From assembly GCA_021805775.1 (NCBI GenBank), contig JAJZED010000005.1, positions 1 to 60,000 on the forward strand: DNA of 60,000 nt, given 5' to 3'. Source of the DNA: a bacterium (lineage in GTDB: Bacteria; Vulcanimicrobiota; Vulcanimicrobiia; Vulcanimicrobiales; Vulcanimicrobiaceae). This document shows positions 25,954 to 35,689 of the stretch, piece by piece. The notes beneath the pieces are model-generated. The model saw nothing but the letters and a program-made list of their open reading frames with translations, ran no database searches and was not told the origin of the DNA. A program made the translations under genes and the position numbers. How positions within the stretch are numbered: position 1 is the stretch's first letter; every line of letters starts with the position of its first letter.

Positions 25954-28062
25954 ATGGCAGTACGAGATTTTCCCCTCGAGCGCACGCGCAATATCGGAAT
26001 CGCCGCTCACATCGACGCGGGTAAGACCACCTGCACCGAGCGTATTCTTTTCTATACCGGTCGCGTTCATAAAATCGGCGAAGTCCACGACGGAGCCGCG
26101 ACGATGGACTGGATGGTGCAAGAGCAAGAGCGCGGCATCACCATTACTTCGGCCGCTACCGCGGCGACGTGGCGCGAGAATCGTATCAATATCATCGATA
26201 CGCCAGGGCACGTTGATTTCACGGTCGAGGTAGAGCGCAGCCTTCGCGTGCTCGACGGCCTCGTCGCGCTCTTCGATTCCGTCGCCGCCGTGCAGCCCCA
26301 ATCGGAGACGGTTTGGCGGCAGGCCAATAAGTATAAAGTTCCGCGCATCATCTTCGTGAACAAGATGGATCGCATGGGCGCCGATTTCTTCAACGTCGTG
26401 GACAAAATTCGCGAACGTCTCGGCGCGCGCGCCGTCCCGATTCAGGTGCCGATCGGCGCCGAAGATAACTTCAAAGGCGTCGTCGATCTCTTCACGATGC
26501 ACAAGATCATCTATACCGACGACCTCGGCTCGACGATGGGCGACGAACCGCTCACCGACGCAGACGGCGAGTTGAAGGCTACCGCCGAGAAATGGCGTCA
26601 AGAGCTCGTCGAAGCGATCGCCGAACAGGACGATGCATTGCTCGAGATGTTCTTCGACGGCGCCGAGATGCCGGTCGAACGCATGAAAGCGGCGCTGCGC
26701 AAAGCGACGATCGCCGGCACGGTGCTCCCGATGCTCTGCGGTTCGGCTTTCAAAAACAAAGGCGTGCAGCCGTTGCTCGACGCGGTCGTGGATTATCTGC
26801 CGTCGCCGTTAGATGCCAAAGCGATCGTCGGAAAAGATCCGAAAGACGAGTCGGTCGAGATTATTCGCAAACCCGACGATGCAGAACCCTTCTCGGCGCT
26901 GGCGTTCAAAATCGCCACCGATCCGTACGGGAACCTGACCTACTTCCGCGTTTACTCGGGAATTCTCAATAAGGGGTCGTACGTCTATAACGCGCGTTCG
27001 GGCAAGAAAGAGCGCATCGGGCGTATCTTGCGCATGCACGCGAACCATCGCGAAGATATCGATTCGATCGGCGCGGGCGACATCGCAGCGGCGGTCGGCC
27101 TGACCGATACGCGCACCGGCGATACGCTCTGCGATGAAAAAACGCCGATTATTCTTGAGTCGATCACCTTCCCCGAGCCGGTCATCTTCCAGGCGATCGA
27201 GCCGAAGACGAAGGGCGACCAAGATCAACTCGGCAAGGGTCTCGCGCGCCTAGCGCAGGAAGACCCGACGTTTCGCATGCGCACCGACGAAGAGACGCAG
27301 CAAACGATCATCGGCGGTATGGGCGAGTTGCATCTCGAAATCATCGTCGATCGTTTGCGCCGCGAGTTCAAGGTCGAAGCGAACGTCGGCAAACCGCAGG
27401 TCGCCTACAAAGAAGCCATTACCAAGACGGTCGAGAAACAAGGCAAATTCGTTCGACAGTCCGGCGGTAAGGGCCAGTACGGCGATATCTGGCTCCGCGT
27501 CGAGCCTCTGGAGCCGGGAAGCGGCTTCCAGTTCGAATGGAAGATCGTCGGCGGCACCGTTCCCAAAGAGTACCAGAAGGCCGTCATGCAAGGAATCGAA
27601 GAGTCTGCCCAGAGCGGCGTTCTCGCCGGTTACCCGGTTCTCGATTTCAAGGCGACGGCGTTCGACGGTTCCTATCACGATGTCGACTCATCGGAAATGG
27701 CGTTCAAAATCGCCGCTTCGATGGGTTGGAAAGAGGCGAATCGAGCCGCAGGCCCGATTCTGCTCGAGCCGATTATGAAGGTCGAAGTGACCACGCCCAA
27801 GGATTATATGGGTGCGATCACCGGCGATCTGAATCGTCGGCGCGGCATGATCCAGGCGACCGAGGAAGTCGCCGGTGGCGCGCAGGTCATTTTGGCCCAC
27901 GTTCCGCTCTCCGAAATGTTCGGTTACGCGACCGATATGCGTTCGGCAACGCAGGGTCGCGCGACGTACACGATGGAATTTTCTCACTACGAAAAGGCGC
28001 CCAAGTCGGTCGAAGAAGAGATCGTCGCGAAGGCGGCCGGCAAGAAGACCTCGGCGGCATAA
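25954..28062 (+). CDS. fusA: translation elongation factor G
   Basis: A 702-residue translocase GTPase. G1 is [15 protein letters not shown]2 lies in [14 protein letters not shown]3 is DTPGHVDFT and G4 is [10 protein letters not shown]. Domains II to V follow, including the domain IV segment [11 protein letters not shown]. Standard length and position in the str operon. Confidence 0.98.
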   Translation: MAVRDFPLERTRNIGIAAHIDAGKTTCTERILFYTGRVHKIGEVHDGAATMDWMVQEQERGITITSAATAATWRENRINIIDTPGHVDFTVEVERSLRVLDGLVALFDSVAAVQPQSETVWRQANKYKVPRIIFVNKMDRMGADFFNVVDKIRERLGARAVPIQVPIGAEDNFKGVVDLFTMHKIIYTDDLGSTMGDEPLTDADGELKATAEKWRQELVEAIAEQDDALLEMFFDGAEMPVERMKAALRKATIAGTVLPMLCGSAFKNKGVQPLLDAVVDYLPSPLDAKAIVGKDPKDESVEIIRKPDDAEPFSALAFKIATDPYGNLTYFRVYSGILNKGSYVYNARSGKKERIGRILRMHANHREDIDSIGAGDIAAAVGLTDTRTGDTLCDEKTPIILESITFPEPVIFQAIEPKTKGDQDQLGKGLARLAQEDPTFRMRTDEETQQTIIGGMGELHLEIIVDRLRREFKVEANVGKPQVAYKEAITKTVEKQGKFVRQSGGKGQYGDIWLRVEPLEPGSGFQFEWKIVGGTVPKEYQKAVMQGIEESAQSGVLAGYPVLDFKATAFDGSYHDVDSSEMAFKIAASMGWKEANRAAGPILLEPIMKVEVTTPKDYMGAITGDLNRRRGMIQATEEVAGGAQVILAHVPLSEMFGYATDMRSATQGRATYTMEFSHYEKAPKSVEEEIVAKAAGKKTSAA

Positions 28063-28116
28063 GCTCGAGGCGTTCAATCACCAGGTAACACCGAAAGAGG
28101 ACAACGCAAAAACACC

Positions 28117-29316
28117 ATGGCTAAAGCAAAGTTCGAGCGTACCAAGCCGCACGTTAACATCGGCACCACCGGTCACGTCGATCACGGCAAGACCACGCTC
28201 ACGGCAGCGATCACGAACTGTCTGGCAAGCGAAGGCCTCGCGCAGAAGCGCGGCGTCGACGAGATCGATAACGCTCCCGAAGAAAAAGAACGCGGTATTA
28301 CGATCGCGATCTCGCACCAAGAGTACGAGACCGTGAAGCGTCACTACGCGCACGTTGACTGCCCCGGGCACGCCGACTACATCAAGAACATGATCACCGG
28401 CGCCGCGCAGATGGACGGAGCGATCCTCGTCGTCTCGGCGACCGACGGCCCGATGCCGCAGACCCGCGAGCACATTCTGCTCATGCGTCAAGTCGGCGTG
28501 CCGCGCATCGTCGTTTTCCTCAACAAGTGCGACATGGTCGACGATGCCGAGTTACTCGAACTCGTCGAGATGGAAGTGCGCGAGTTGCTCAGCAAGTATG
28601 AATTCCCCGGCGACGACACGCCGATCATCCGCGGTTCGGCGCTCAAGGCGCTCAATTCCAGCGGCAAACGCGGCGACCCGGATGCAGATCCGATCTTCAA
28701 GCTCATGGATACGATCGACGAATATATCCCGCAGCCGCAGCGTGAAACCGATAAACCGTTTCTCATGCCGGTCGAAGACGTCTTCACGATCACCGGGCGC
28801 GGTACGGTAGGCACCGGGCGCGTCGAGCGCGGTCAGGTGAAAGTCGGCGAAGAAGTCGAAATCGTCGGGCTCCAAGAAGAGACCCGCAAGACCACGGTCA
28901 CGGGCATCGAAATGTTCCGCAAGCTGCTCGACATGGGCATCGCCGGCGACAACATCGGCGTTCTGCTGCGTGGTATCGATCGTAACGATATCGAGCGCGG
29001 CCAGGTGCTCGCGAAACCGGGCTCCATCAAACCGCACAAGAAGTTCAAAGCCGAAGTTTACGTCCTCTCGAAGGACGAAGGCGGCCGTCACACGCCGTTC
29101 TTCGGAAACTATCGCCCGCAGTTCTACTTCCGCACCACCGACGTCACCGGAACCATCAAGCTGCCCGAGGGCGTCGAGATGGTTATGCCCGGCGATAACG
29201 TGCAGATGGAAGTCGAACTCATCACCCCGATCGCATGCGAAGAGGGTCTTCGTTTCGCAATTCGCGAAGGTGGCCGTACGGTCGGTGCCGGCGTCGTCAC
29301 CTCCGTCTCGGCGTAG
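28117..29316 (+). CDS. tuf: translation elongation factor Tu
   Basis: A 399-residue EF-Tu with [34 protein letters not shown] and NKCDMVDD, followed by domains II and III ([13 protein letters not shown]; the C-terminal [12 protein letters not shown]). It brings aminoacyl-tRNA to the ribosome. Fifty-four bases separate it from fusA. It is the only tuf copy in the window. Confidence 0.98.
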   Translation: MAKAKFERTKPHVNIGTTGHVDHGKTTLTAAITNCLASEGLAQKRGVDEIDNAPEEKERGITIAISHQEYETVKRHYAHVDCPGHADYIKNMITGAAQMDGAILVVSATDGPMPQTREHILLMRQVGVPRIVVFLNKCDMVDDAELLELVEMEVRELLSKYEFPGDDTPIIRGSALKALNSSGKRGDPDADPIFKLMDTIDEYIPQPQRETDKPFLMPVEDVFTITGRGTVGTGRVERGQVKVGEEVEIVGLQEETRKTTVTGIEMFRKLLDMGIAGDNIGVLLRGIDRNDIERGQVLAKPGSIKPHKKFKAEVYVLSKDEGGRHTPFFGNYRPQFYFRTTDVTGTIKLPEGVEMVMPGDNVQMEVELITPIACEEGLRFAIREGGRTVGAGVVTSVSA

Positions 29317-29385
29317 TTTACTAGAGCCCTACCTCGCGCGGCTTTCGCGCAAACGTTCTTTGTCAACTGAAGGATTCGAAGAGAG

Positions 29386-29694
29386 ATGTCTAAGCAGAAG
29401 ATTCGTATTCGCCTCAAGGCCTACGACCACCAAGTCCTCGACCAGAGCGCGGAGCGAATCGTCGAGACCGCGAAGCGCACCGGCGCCTTCGTGCGCGGCC
29501 CAGTGCCGTTGCCGACGGAGATCAACCGGTATTGCGTTCAGCGTTCGACGAACAACGATAAGAAGTCGCGCGAGCACTTCGAAATGCGTACGCATAAACG
29601 TCTCGTCGATATCCTTCAGGCTTCGCCGAAAACGATGGATGCGCTGATGCATCTCGATCTTCCGGCCGGCGTCGATATCGAACTCAAAGCATAG
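29386..29694 (+). CDS. rpsJ: 30S ribosomal protein S10 (uS10)
   Basis: A 102-residue S10 with [19 protein letters not shown], the [14 protein letters not shown] loop and the [11 protein letters not shown] segment. Apart from its ribosomal role it is NusE, a partner of NusB in antitermination. Here it ends the str operon and is cut off from rplC by a terminator and six unrelated genes. Confidence 0.97.
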   Translation: MSKQKIRIRLKAYDHQVLDQSAERIVETAKRTGAFVRGPVPLPTEINRYCVQRSTNNDKKSREHFEMRTHKRLVDILQASPKTMDALMHLDLPAGVDIELKA

Positions 29695-29716
29695 CGCGGT
29701 AAAAAAAAGCGAAAGG

Positions 29717-29753
29717 AAAGCGGCCCGAGAAGGTACTCGGGCCGCTTTCTTTT
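29717..29753 (+). terminator. Rho-independent terminator after rpsJ
   Basis: A 13-base-pair stem (AAAGCGGCCCGAG / CTCGGGCCGCTTT) with a six-base loop is followed by TTTCTTTT. It lies 23 bases after the rpsJ stop and should end the str operon transcript. Confidence 0.92.
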
Positions 29754-29801
29754 ATGCGCCCGCGGCAGCGCAGACTCGACTACGTTAGGAGGAATTGCTT
29801 T

Positions 29802-30038
29802 ATGGAAGTGAAGCCGACCTATCTCGGGACGATGCTCTCCTTGGCAACCGTCGCTTTCGGGCTCCTCGCCGCCGGGGCATGGAACAAATTCATTGCCGAT
29901 CTCGTCGGGCGTTTTCTAAAAAACGGGAGCGGTCTATGGGCCGAGCTACTCTACGCCGTGGTGGTGACGGTGCTCGCCGTCGTCGTTATCGGGCACCTCA
30001 GCAAACTCTCTCAGAAAGAGATTGGCCCGAAGAGCTAA
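29802..30038 (+). CDS. small membrane protein, DUF5654-like
   Basis: A 78-residue protein with two hydrophobic helices (YLGTMLSLATVAFGLLAAGAW and ELLYAVVVTVLAVVVIGH). The pattern of a short N-terminus, ATxAFGLxAAxAWN and a second helix resembles the DUF5654 family of small bacterial and archaeal membrane proteins of unknown role. The ATG at 29802 has AGGAGG nine bases upstream, which fixes the start. Confidence 0.75.
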   Translation: MEVKPTYLGTMLSLATVAFGLLAAGAWNKFIADLVGRFLKNGSGLWAELLYAVVVTVLAVVVIGHLSKLSQKEIGPKS

Positions 30039-30093
30039 TCAGAGCTTTGCCGCGAGCGCGGATTCGCGCAGCCCGACGGAGAATGGGGCGGCT

Positions 30094-30519
30094 ATGTCCC
30101 AGCCGCTTCATACTTCACACGCTCGCACCTACACCGGCACGAAACGTCGGATCTTTCATCTGCTCGAACAGATGGGGACCTCGGGCGACCATATTTGGCC
30201 GTATGCCTCGCAGCCGTTCATGAGGACGGCCGGGCCGCTCACGCCCGGACGCACTGAGGCGTGGCATCTTGGAATCCACGCTCGACTCGATGACGTTGTG
30301 CCCGAGGAACGGATCGTCTGGCGTTTTCTGAATGACGGCGTCAACGGAACCCACGGATTCTATCTTCACACCGAGGGAAAACAGACCACCGTCGAGCATC
30401 GCGTCGATGTCGAACTCGCCGAGCCCGATGGTCGGCTCCTCTGGCGTCGCGTTGAGGACCAGCAATCGCGCGCGATCGAAGGACTTTTCGAGAAACTCGG
30501 GCGTGCGTTAAAACGGTAG
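30094..30519 (+). CDS. hypothetical protein, SRPBCC-like
   Basis: A 141-residue soluble protein. The pattern of an N-terminal strand and helices, a WHLGIHARLDDVVPEERIVWRF core and a long C-terminal helix (DQQSRAIEGLFEKLGRAL) resembles the START/SRPBCC lipid- or ligand-binding fold, but the match is structural rather than motif-based. It lies in the insert between rpsJ and rplC. An upstream in-frame start at 30022 exists, but the ATG at 30094 gives the more credible N-terminus. Confidence 0.6.
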   Translation: MSQPLHTSHARTYTGTKRRIFHLLEQMGTSGDHIWPYASQPFMRTAGPLTPGRTEAWHLGIHARLDDVVPEERIVWRFLNDGVNGTHGFYLHTEGKQTTVEHRVDVELAEPDGRLLWRRVEDQQSRAIEGLFEKLGRALKR

Positions 30520-30526
30520 CAACCCA

Positions 30527-30742
30527 GTGCAGCAACCTCGGATCGGGAACGGCACGGCTCGGGACGGCGCGAGCTTCGATAGGTATTTTCAACTCGTCGA
30601 CCGCGCCGCACGCTTTGAAGCGAGCCTCCGCGCGTTCGTCGTCGCCGTTTCCGCCGAGGATCTCGATGAGATCGCAGCGGCTTCCCCACTCGCTTCCGCA
30701 CCAGGAGAACGATACGCCAACATGCGCTTCGTCAATCGCTAA
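30527..30742 (+). CDS. small hypothetical protein upstream of glutaryl-CoA dehydrogenase
   Basis: A 71-residue frame from GTG, starting seven bases after the previous stop and ending in a stop codon shared with the next start (TAATG). It contains a predicted helical segment (FEASLRAFVVAVSAEDLDEIA). The tight packing supports a real gene, but the family is not recognised. Confidence 0.5.
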   Translation: MQQPRIGNGTARDGASFDRYFQLVDRAARFEASLRAFVVAVSAEDLDEIAAASPLASAPGERYANMRFVNR

Positions 30743-31902
30743 TGCCCGACGCAATGGATTTTCTCGGTATCGATGCACTGCTCGACGATGAAGAGCGACT
30801 GATCCGTGACACGGTACGGGCATTCGTGCGCGACCGTATTACTCCCAATATCGGGCAGTGGTTCGAGGACGGTACGCTGCCGCGCGAGATCGGCCGAGAG
30901 CTGGGCGCGCTCGGCCTTCTCGGCATGCACCTGCACGGATACGATTGCCCCGGTGCGAGCGCCGTCGCATACGGCATCGCATGCATGGAACTCGAAGCGG
31001 GGGATGCCGGCGTGCGAAGCTTCGCATCGGTGCAAGGCTCGCTTGCGATGTTCGCAATCCATCGGTTTGGAAGCGAAGAACAGAAACGGGAGTGGCTCCC
31101 CGCGATGGCTCGCGGAGAGAAGATCGGCTGCTTCGGGCTTACCGAACCGGATTTCGGCAGCAATCCCTCCGGCATGCGCACGACGGCACGCCGCGACGGA
31201 TCCGATTGGGTAATCGATGGGACGAAAATGTGGATCACGAACGGATCTTTTGCAGATCTCGCTATCGTTTGGGCGAGGTCCGATGAAGGCATCGTCGGTT
31301 TCGTCGTTCCGACCGACACGAAAGGTTTTAGCAGTAATCTCATCCATCGGAAGCTTTCGTTACGCGCCAGCGTCACGAGCGAACTCGTCCTCGAGAACGT
31401 TCGCCTGCCGGATTCCGCTCGCTTACCGGGCGCGCACGGGCTCGGTGGGCCGCTCGCCTGTCTCAACGAGGCGCGCTTCGGTATTATCTGGGGAGTGATG
31501 GGCGCGGCGCGCAGTTGTTACGCGACGGCTCTCGATTATGCAAAATCGCGCGTTCAATTCGATCGTCCGATCGGGGCATTTCAGCTAACGCAAGAAAAAC
31601 TCGTCAACATGCTGCTCGAACTGCAGAAGGGCACGCTGCTCGCGCTCCATCTCGGCCGGATGAAGGACGAAGGCCGCCTGCATCCGACACAGGTGAGCTT
31701 CGGAAAACTGAACAACGTCCGCGAAGCTTTGGCGATAGCGCGGGAAGCCCGCAGCATTTTAGGAGCGAACGGCGTTACGCTGGAGTATCCGATCATTCGG
31801 CATATGAACAATCTGGAGTCGGTGCTCACCTACGAAGGGACGAGCGAGATCCATCTGCTCGTCATCGGGCAGGCAATCACCGGGCTCCCCGCTTTCACCT
31901 AG
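30742..31902 (+). CDS. gcdH: glutaryl-CoA dehydrogenase
   Basis: A 386-residue acyl-CoA dehydrogenase with the glutaryl-CoA dehydrogenase pattern: HLHGYDCPGASAVAYGIACM, ELEAGDAGVRSFASVQGSL, FGLTEPDFGSNPSGM, EARFGIIWGVMG and the C-terminal EYPIIRHMNNLESVLTYEG (catalytic Glu probably 365). It oxidises and decarboxylates glutaryl-CoA to crotonyl-CoA with ETF as acceptor, the end of lysine/tryptophan and several aromatic degradation routes. It is placed oddly between rpsJ and rplC and is linked to the other catabolic genes only by theme. Confidence 0.92.
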   Translation: MPDAMDFLGIDALLDDEERLIRDTVRAFVRDRITPNIGQWFEDGTLPREIGRELGALGLLGMHLHGYDCPGASAVAYGIACMELEAGDAGVRSFASVQGSLAMFAIHRFGSEEQKREWLPAMARGEKIGCFGLTEPDFGSNPSGMRTTARRDGSDWVIDGTKMWITNGSFADLAIVWARSDEGIVGFVVPTDTKGFSSNLIHRKLSLRASVTSELVLENVRLPDSARLPGAHGLGGPLACLNEARFGIIWGVMGAARSCYATALDYAKSRVQFDRPIGAFQLTQEKLVNMLLELQKGTLLALHLGRMKDEGRLHPTQVSFGKLNNVREALAIAREARSILGANGVTLEYPIIRHMNNLESVLTYEGTSEIHLLVIGQAITGLPAFT

Positions 31903-31925
31903 CGCTCGACCGAGGAGAAGAAACG

Positions 31926-32279
31926 ATGGCCGTTCGGGAAATTGCATTCGTCATGTATCCGGTCCGCGATATGGAGGCCTCGCTCGCTTTCTACCGGGAC
32001 TCGCTCGGACTAACGCCTTCGGGGCTCGCCTCCGATGCCTGGACGGAGTTCGATATCTCGGGTACCGCCTTCGGGATCGGCACCTTTCCGCAGCTCGGCA
32101 CGCCGGGGCACGCGGGCGCGCTCGCGCTGGAGATCGACGATCTCGCCGCCATGCGGGCTCGTTTGCTAGCTACGGGTATCGAAGCGACCGAGCCCTACGA
32201 GACGCCGATCTGCTGGATATCCCAACTCCGGGACCCCGACGGCAATACGATCACCCTCCATCAGCGCAAGTCCTCGTAA
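31926..32279 (+). CDS. VOC-family (glyoxalase/dioxygenase fold) protein
   Basis: A 117-residue protein of the vicinal oxygen chelate fold, with paired beta-alpha-beta-beta-beta modules (AFVMYPVRDMEASLAFYRDS; LGL; LRDPDGNTITLHQ). Metal ligands typical of glyoxalase I are not obvious in full, so it may be a binding protein or an uncharacterised lyase. GAGGAG precedes the ATG at 31926. Last gene before the rplC promoter. Confidence 0.85.
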   Translation: MAVREIAFVMYPVRDMEASLAFYRDSLGLTPSGLASDAWTEFDISGTAFGIGTFPQLGTPGHAGALALEIDDLAAMRARLLATGIEATEPYETPICWISQLRDPDGNTITLHQRKSS

Positions 32280-32349
32280 TGCGCCCCGGGAGCGAGCGGG
32301 TTTCGGCGGGGGGTTTGGGGCGATTTTTCCCCTCTGCCCGCTCGATCTC

Positions 32350-32378
32350 TTGACTGCGGCGCGCCTCCTCTGTATAGT
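32350..32378 (+). promoter_or_regulatory. promoter of the rplC (S10-spc) operon
   Basis: TTGACT (32350-32355) and TATAGT (32373-32378) are 17 bases apart. A leader of about 105 bases follows before rplC. The bases after the -10 (ACCCAGGTTGTGGC) match those after the rpsL promoter. A perfect palindrome TGTTATAACA (32459-32468) lies in the leader. Confidence 0.85.
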
Positions 32379-32489
32379 ACCCAGGTTGTGGCGCTAGCGT
32401 CGGCCGCGGCTTTCTGTCGCGCGTCGTAAGAGATAAAGAGCAATACGCTAGGCACAGTTGTTATAACACACTTTTAGGACGAGGATACA

Positions 32490-33134
32490 ATGAAGAACAT
32501 CCTTGGCCGCAAGGTTGGGATGACGAGCGTGTTCACCGAAGACGGCCGGTACGTACCGGTCACGGTGATCGAAGCCGGTCCCTGCACGGTGGTCGAGCGT
32601 CGAACGAAAGAGCAGCATGGCTACGATGCCGTGGCGCTCGGGTTCGGCGCGATTAAAAAACACCGCGTTACCCGTGCCCTTGCCGGACATTTTAAGAAAC
32701 AAGGCGTCGAGGCGACGCGCTTTATTCGCGAGTTCCGCGACGGCATCGACGGTGTCGATGTCGGGGCGAGCGTTACCGTTGCGAACTTCCAACCCGGAGA
32801 TCGTGTCGACGTAGTCGGCATCTCGAAGGGGCATGGGTTTGCCGGCGGTATGAAACGCCATAATTTCAAAGGCGGAAATCAGACGCACGGTTCGATGATC
32901 CATCGCCAGCCGGCGAGTAACGGCGACACGAATGCGGGGCATACGCATCGCGGTAGCCGTCGCCCGGGGCACTACGGCGTCGATCGCACGACGCATCAGA
33001 ATCTCGAGATCGTGCGCGCCGACAGCGAGCGCAACTTACTGCTCGTTCGCGGCCCGATTCCGGGGCCGAAGAACGCATTAGTCGTCGTTCGTTCCTCTGT
33101 GAAACGCGCGAAAAGCGCGGAGGCGAAGGCATAA
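32490..33134 (+). CDS. rplC: 50S ribosomal protein L3 (uL3)
   Basis: A 214-residue L3 starting with KNILGRKVGMTSVFTEDGR and containing GFAGGMKRHNFKGG. The loop after HGSMIHRQPAS is unusual (GDTNAGHTHRGSRRPGHYG): the common GSIG...PGxVFKGKRMPGHMG pattern is only partly kept. It binds 23S rRNA near the peptidyl-transferase centre. First gene of the long S10-spc operon, with AGGACGAGGA upstream. Confidence 0.97.
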   Translation: MKNILGRKVGMTSVFTEDGRYVPVTVIEAGPCTVVERRTKEQHGYDAVALGFGAIKKHRVTRALAGHFKKQGVEATRFIREFRDGIDGVDVGASVTVANFQPGDRVDVVGISKGHGFAGGMKRHNFKGGNQTHGSMIHRQPASNGDTNAGHTHRGSRRPGHYGVDRTTHQNLEIVRADSERNLLLVRGPIPGPKNALVVVRSSVKRAKSAEAKA

Positions 33135-33136
33135 CG

Positions 33137-33793
33137 ATGGCGCAAGTAATCGATACTAAAGGAAAAGTTCTGCGCGACGAGGCGACGCCGTCGTTTCTCG
33201 CCGGCGCGAACGAAGGGAAGGGGCACGTCCTCTACCGCGCCGTCCATCGCGAATTTGCCAATCCCCGCGCCGGAACGGCGTCGACGAAGAAGCGCGACGA
33301 AGTTTCGGGCGGTGGCCGCAAACCGTGGAAGCAGAAGGGAACCGGGCGCGCGCGCCAAGGTTCGACTCGCTCTCCGCAGTGGCGTCACGGCGGCGTGGTC
33401 TTCGGGCCGCAGCCGCGCAGCTACGTCGAAGATCTCAATAAGAAAGAACGTCGCGTCGCGTTTCTCGCCGCACTCGCACAGCGCTTCACCGAAGATGCGG
33501 TTACGCTGCTCGATGCCGGCGACTTCGCGCTGACCAAGACGGCTCAGGCGGCGGCGTTGCTTTTCGGCTCGGCGAAGGCGGCAAAGGCCGGCCCGCGCAC
33601 GCTCGTCGTTTATTCCGCGAACGAACCGAACTCGGCCGGGCTCGCCCTGGTCTGTCGGAACCTTTCGCGCGTGGGAGTAACGCACGATGGCGCGGTCGAC
33701 GTCAAAGATCTTCTACGCCACGAGCGGATCGTCTTCACGACCGCGGCGTTCGAAGCGCTTCGCGCCCGCCTCGCTCCGAAGGAGAACGCATAA
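33137..33793 (+). CDS. rplD: 50S ribosomal protein L4 (uL4)
   Basis: A 218-residue L4 with the tunnel-loop region (TASTKKRDEVSGGGRKPWKQ and KGTGRARQGSTRSPQWRHGG). It lines the nascent-peptide exit tunnel. In E. coli it represses the S10 operon; here any control would lack rpsJ. Its stop overlaps the rplW start. Confidence 0.97.
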   Translation: MAQVIDTKGKVLRDEATPSFLAGANEGKGHVLYRAVHREFANPRAGTASTKKRDEVSGGGRKPWKQKGTGRARQGSTRSPQWRHGGVVFGPQPRSYVEDLNKKERRVAFLAALAQRFTEDAVTLLDAGDFALTKTAQAAALLFGSAKAAKAGPRTLVVYSANEPNSAGLALVCRNLSRVGVTHDGAVDVKDLLRHERIVFTTAAFEALRARLAPKENA

Positions 33794-34101
33794 TGGACGC
33801 ACGCGATATTATTCTTTCGCCGCGTATCACGGAAAAGTCGATGGCGAATTCGATCGGGCATCAGTACACGTTCGTCGTGCACCCGTCCGCTACCAAGACG
33901 CAGATCCGCCACGCCGTCGAGGAAATTTTCTCGGTGAACGTGGAGAAGATCAACACGATCAACGTGCGCGGGAAGGCCCGCAGCTCGGCGCGCCGCGGTA
34001 TCCGTACCGAAGGCAAGCAGAGCGATTTCAAAAAAGCCGTGGTGACGCTCAAGGCCGGTCAAAAGATCGAACTTGGCGGCATCAACTACTTCGAGCAGTA
34101 A
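33793..34101 (+). CDS. rplW: 50S ribosomal protein L23 (uL23)
   Basis: A 102-residue L23 (DIILSPRITEKSMANS start; VHPSATKTQIRHAVEEIF; the extended loop INVRGKARSSARRGIRT). It forms part of the exit-tunnel rim that docks SRP and trigger factor. Starts in the rplD stop (TAATG). Confidence 0.97.
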   Translation: MDARDIILSPRITEKSMANSIGHQYTFVVHPSATKTQIRHAVEEIFSVNVEKINTINVRGKARSSARRGIRTEGKQSDFKKAVVTLKAGQKIELGGINYFEQ

Positions 34102-34113
34102 CGGAGCCAAGCA

Positions 34114-34938
34114 ATGCCGGTTAAAAAATATAACCCAACGAGCCCGGGCCGCCGCTTCATTACGACGATGGATTTTTCGGAGCTTTCGAAAGTCGCTCCG
34201 GAAAAGTCGCTCCTCGAAGTCGGAAAGAAACACGCGGGTCGCAACAATAACGGCCACATCACCGTTCGCCACCAAGGCGGCGGAACGCGCCGCCAGTACC
34301 GTTTGATCGATTTCAAGCGGACCAAAGACGCGATTCCGGCGAAGGTCGCGACGATCGAATACGATCCGAACCGCTCCTCTCGCATCGCGTTGGTAAAATA
34401 TCGCGACGGTGAGAAGCGCTACGTCCTCGCGCCCTTGGGCCTGAAGGTCGGCGATGTCATCGAATCGGGCCCCGCAGCGGATATCAAGGTCGGCAACGCA
34501 TTGCCGATCGCCAATATCCCGGTCGGTACGGTCATCCACAACATCGAATTGCGCCCCGGGCAGGGCGGGCGGTTGGTGCGCAGCGCCGGCGTCAGCGCTC
34601 AGCTCATGGCCAAGGAAGGCGAATACGCTCAAGTGCGTATGCCTTCGGGTGAAGTGCGCAAGATTCTGGTCGTCTGTCGTGCGACGATCGGTCAGCTCGG
34701 AAACATCGAGCACGAAAATCAGGTGATCGGAAAGGCCGGTCGCTCGCGGCATATGGGTAAGCGGCCCAGCGTTCGCGGTATTGCCATGAACCCGGTCGAC
34801 CATCCGCACGGCGGTGGTGAGGCTCGTTCGACCTCGGGGCGTCCGCCGACGACTCCTTGGGGCCAGATGACCATGGGTAAGAAGACGCGGCGCAACAAGC
34901 GTACCGCGAAGATGATCGTTCGGAAGCGGAAGGCATAA
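34114..34938 (+). CDS. rplB: 50S ribosomal protein L2 (uL2)
   Basis: A 274-residue L2 with the N-terminal [14 protein letters not shown], the central [20 protein letters not shown] and the C-terminal [18 protein letters not shown] containing the conserved His used at the peptidyl-transferase/subunit interface. Normal length and position between rplW and rpsS. Confidence 0.98.
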   Translation: MPVKKYNPTSPGRRFITTMDFSELSKVAPEKSLLEVGKKHAGRNNNGHITVRHQGGGTRRQYRLIDFKRTKDAIPAKVATIEYDPNRSSRIALVKYRDGEKRYVLAPLGLKVGDVIESGPAADIKVGNALPIANIPVGTVIHNIELRPGQGGRLVRSAGVSAQLMAKEGEYAQVRMPSGEVRKILVVCRATIGQLGNIEHENQVIGKAGRSRHMGKRPSVRGIAMNPVDHPHGGGEARSTSGRPPTTPWGQMTMGKKTRRNKRTAKMIVRKRKA

Positions 34939-34941
34939 CAG

Positions 34942-35217
34942 ATGGGACGTTCGTTAAAGAAGGGTCCGTTCGTTGCGGACCATCTCCTCGCCAAAGTCGA
35001 GCAGCTCAACCAGACGCGCGAAAAACGCGTCGTCAAAACGTGGAGCCGCGCCTCGACGATCGTCCCGACGATGGTCGGGCATACGATCGGCGTCCATAAC
35101 GGAAAAGCGCACGTTCCCGTGTACGTGACCGAGAACATGGTCGGCCATAAGCTCGGCGAATTTGCACCGACGCGCCACTTCAAAGGGCACGGCGGCGATA
35201 AGGCAGGTGTGAAGTGA
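34942..35217 (+). CDS. rpsS: 30S ribosomal protein S19 (uS19)
   Basis: A 91-residue S19 ([54 protein letters not shown]). It binds the 30S head with S13. Its stop overlaps the GTG start of rplV. Confidence 0.98.
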   Translation: MGRSLKKGPFVADHLLAKVEQLNQTREKRVVKTWSRASTIVPTMVGHTIGVHNGKAHVPVYVTENMVGHKLGEFAPTRHFKGHGGDKAGVK

Positions 35218-35687
35218 GCCAGGATACGCAAACGCGCACCGAAGCCGTCGCGCATCTGCGCTTCGTTCGCATGGCGCCCCGCAAGTTGCGTCGCGTCGCC
35301 GACGCCATTCGTGGAATGAGCGTTAGCGAAGCACTCGCAACCTTAAAGTTTGCCGGCGTCTTTGCCGCCGAACCGATCGAGAAGCTCGTTCGAAGTGCGG
35401 TCGCAAATGCCGGGAATAACCACAGCATGAACACCGACGAGCTCTACATCGCCCGCATTACGGTCGATGGCGGCCCGGGCGGACGGTTTACCAAGCGCCT
35501 CGATCCGCGCGCGCAAGGGCGTGCGTATTTCAAGCGCAAGCGCCTCTCGCACGTCACCGTGGTCGTGAGCGAGAGCAAACCGCAGAAGGCACGCTTCAAG
35601 CGCCCCGGTGCATCGGTCGCGTTGCCGAAGGCGACGCGTCGGCCCGCTCCTGCGAAAACGACCGCGACTGCAAAGGCAACGGAGTAA
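35214..35687 (+). CDS. rplV: 50S ribosomal protein L22 (uL22), C-terminally extended
   Basis: A 157-residue L22. The core has [20 protein letters not shown] and the tunnel hairpin [23 protein letters not shown]. An Ala/Lys/Thr-rich tail of about 35 residues ([20 protein letters not shown] onward) exceeds the usual length of about 110. GTG start overlapping rpsS by four bases. Confidence 0.96.
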   Translation: MSQDTQTRTEAVAHLRFVRMAPRKLRRVADAIRGMSVSEALATLKFAGVFAAEPIEKLVRSAVANAGNNHSMNTDELYIARITVDGGPGGRFTKRLDPRAQGRAYFKRKRLSHVTVVVSESKPQKARFKRPGASVALPKATRRPAPAKTTATAKATE

Positions 35688-35689
35688 CG

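Noticed and set aside
29316-29386. Terminator between tuf and rpsJ
   Set aside because: Only a five-base GCGCG/CGCGC stem without T-run is present, so co-transcription is more likely.
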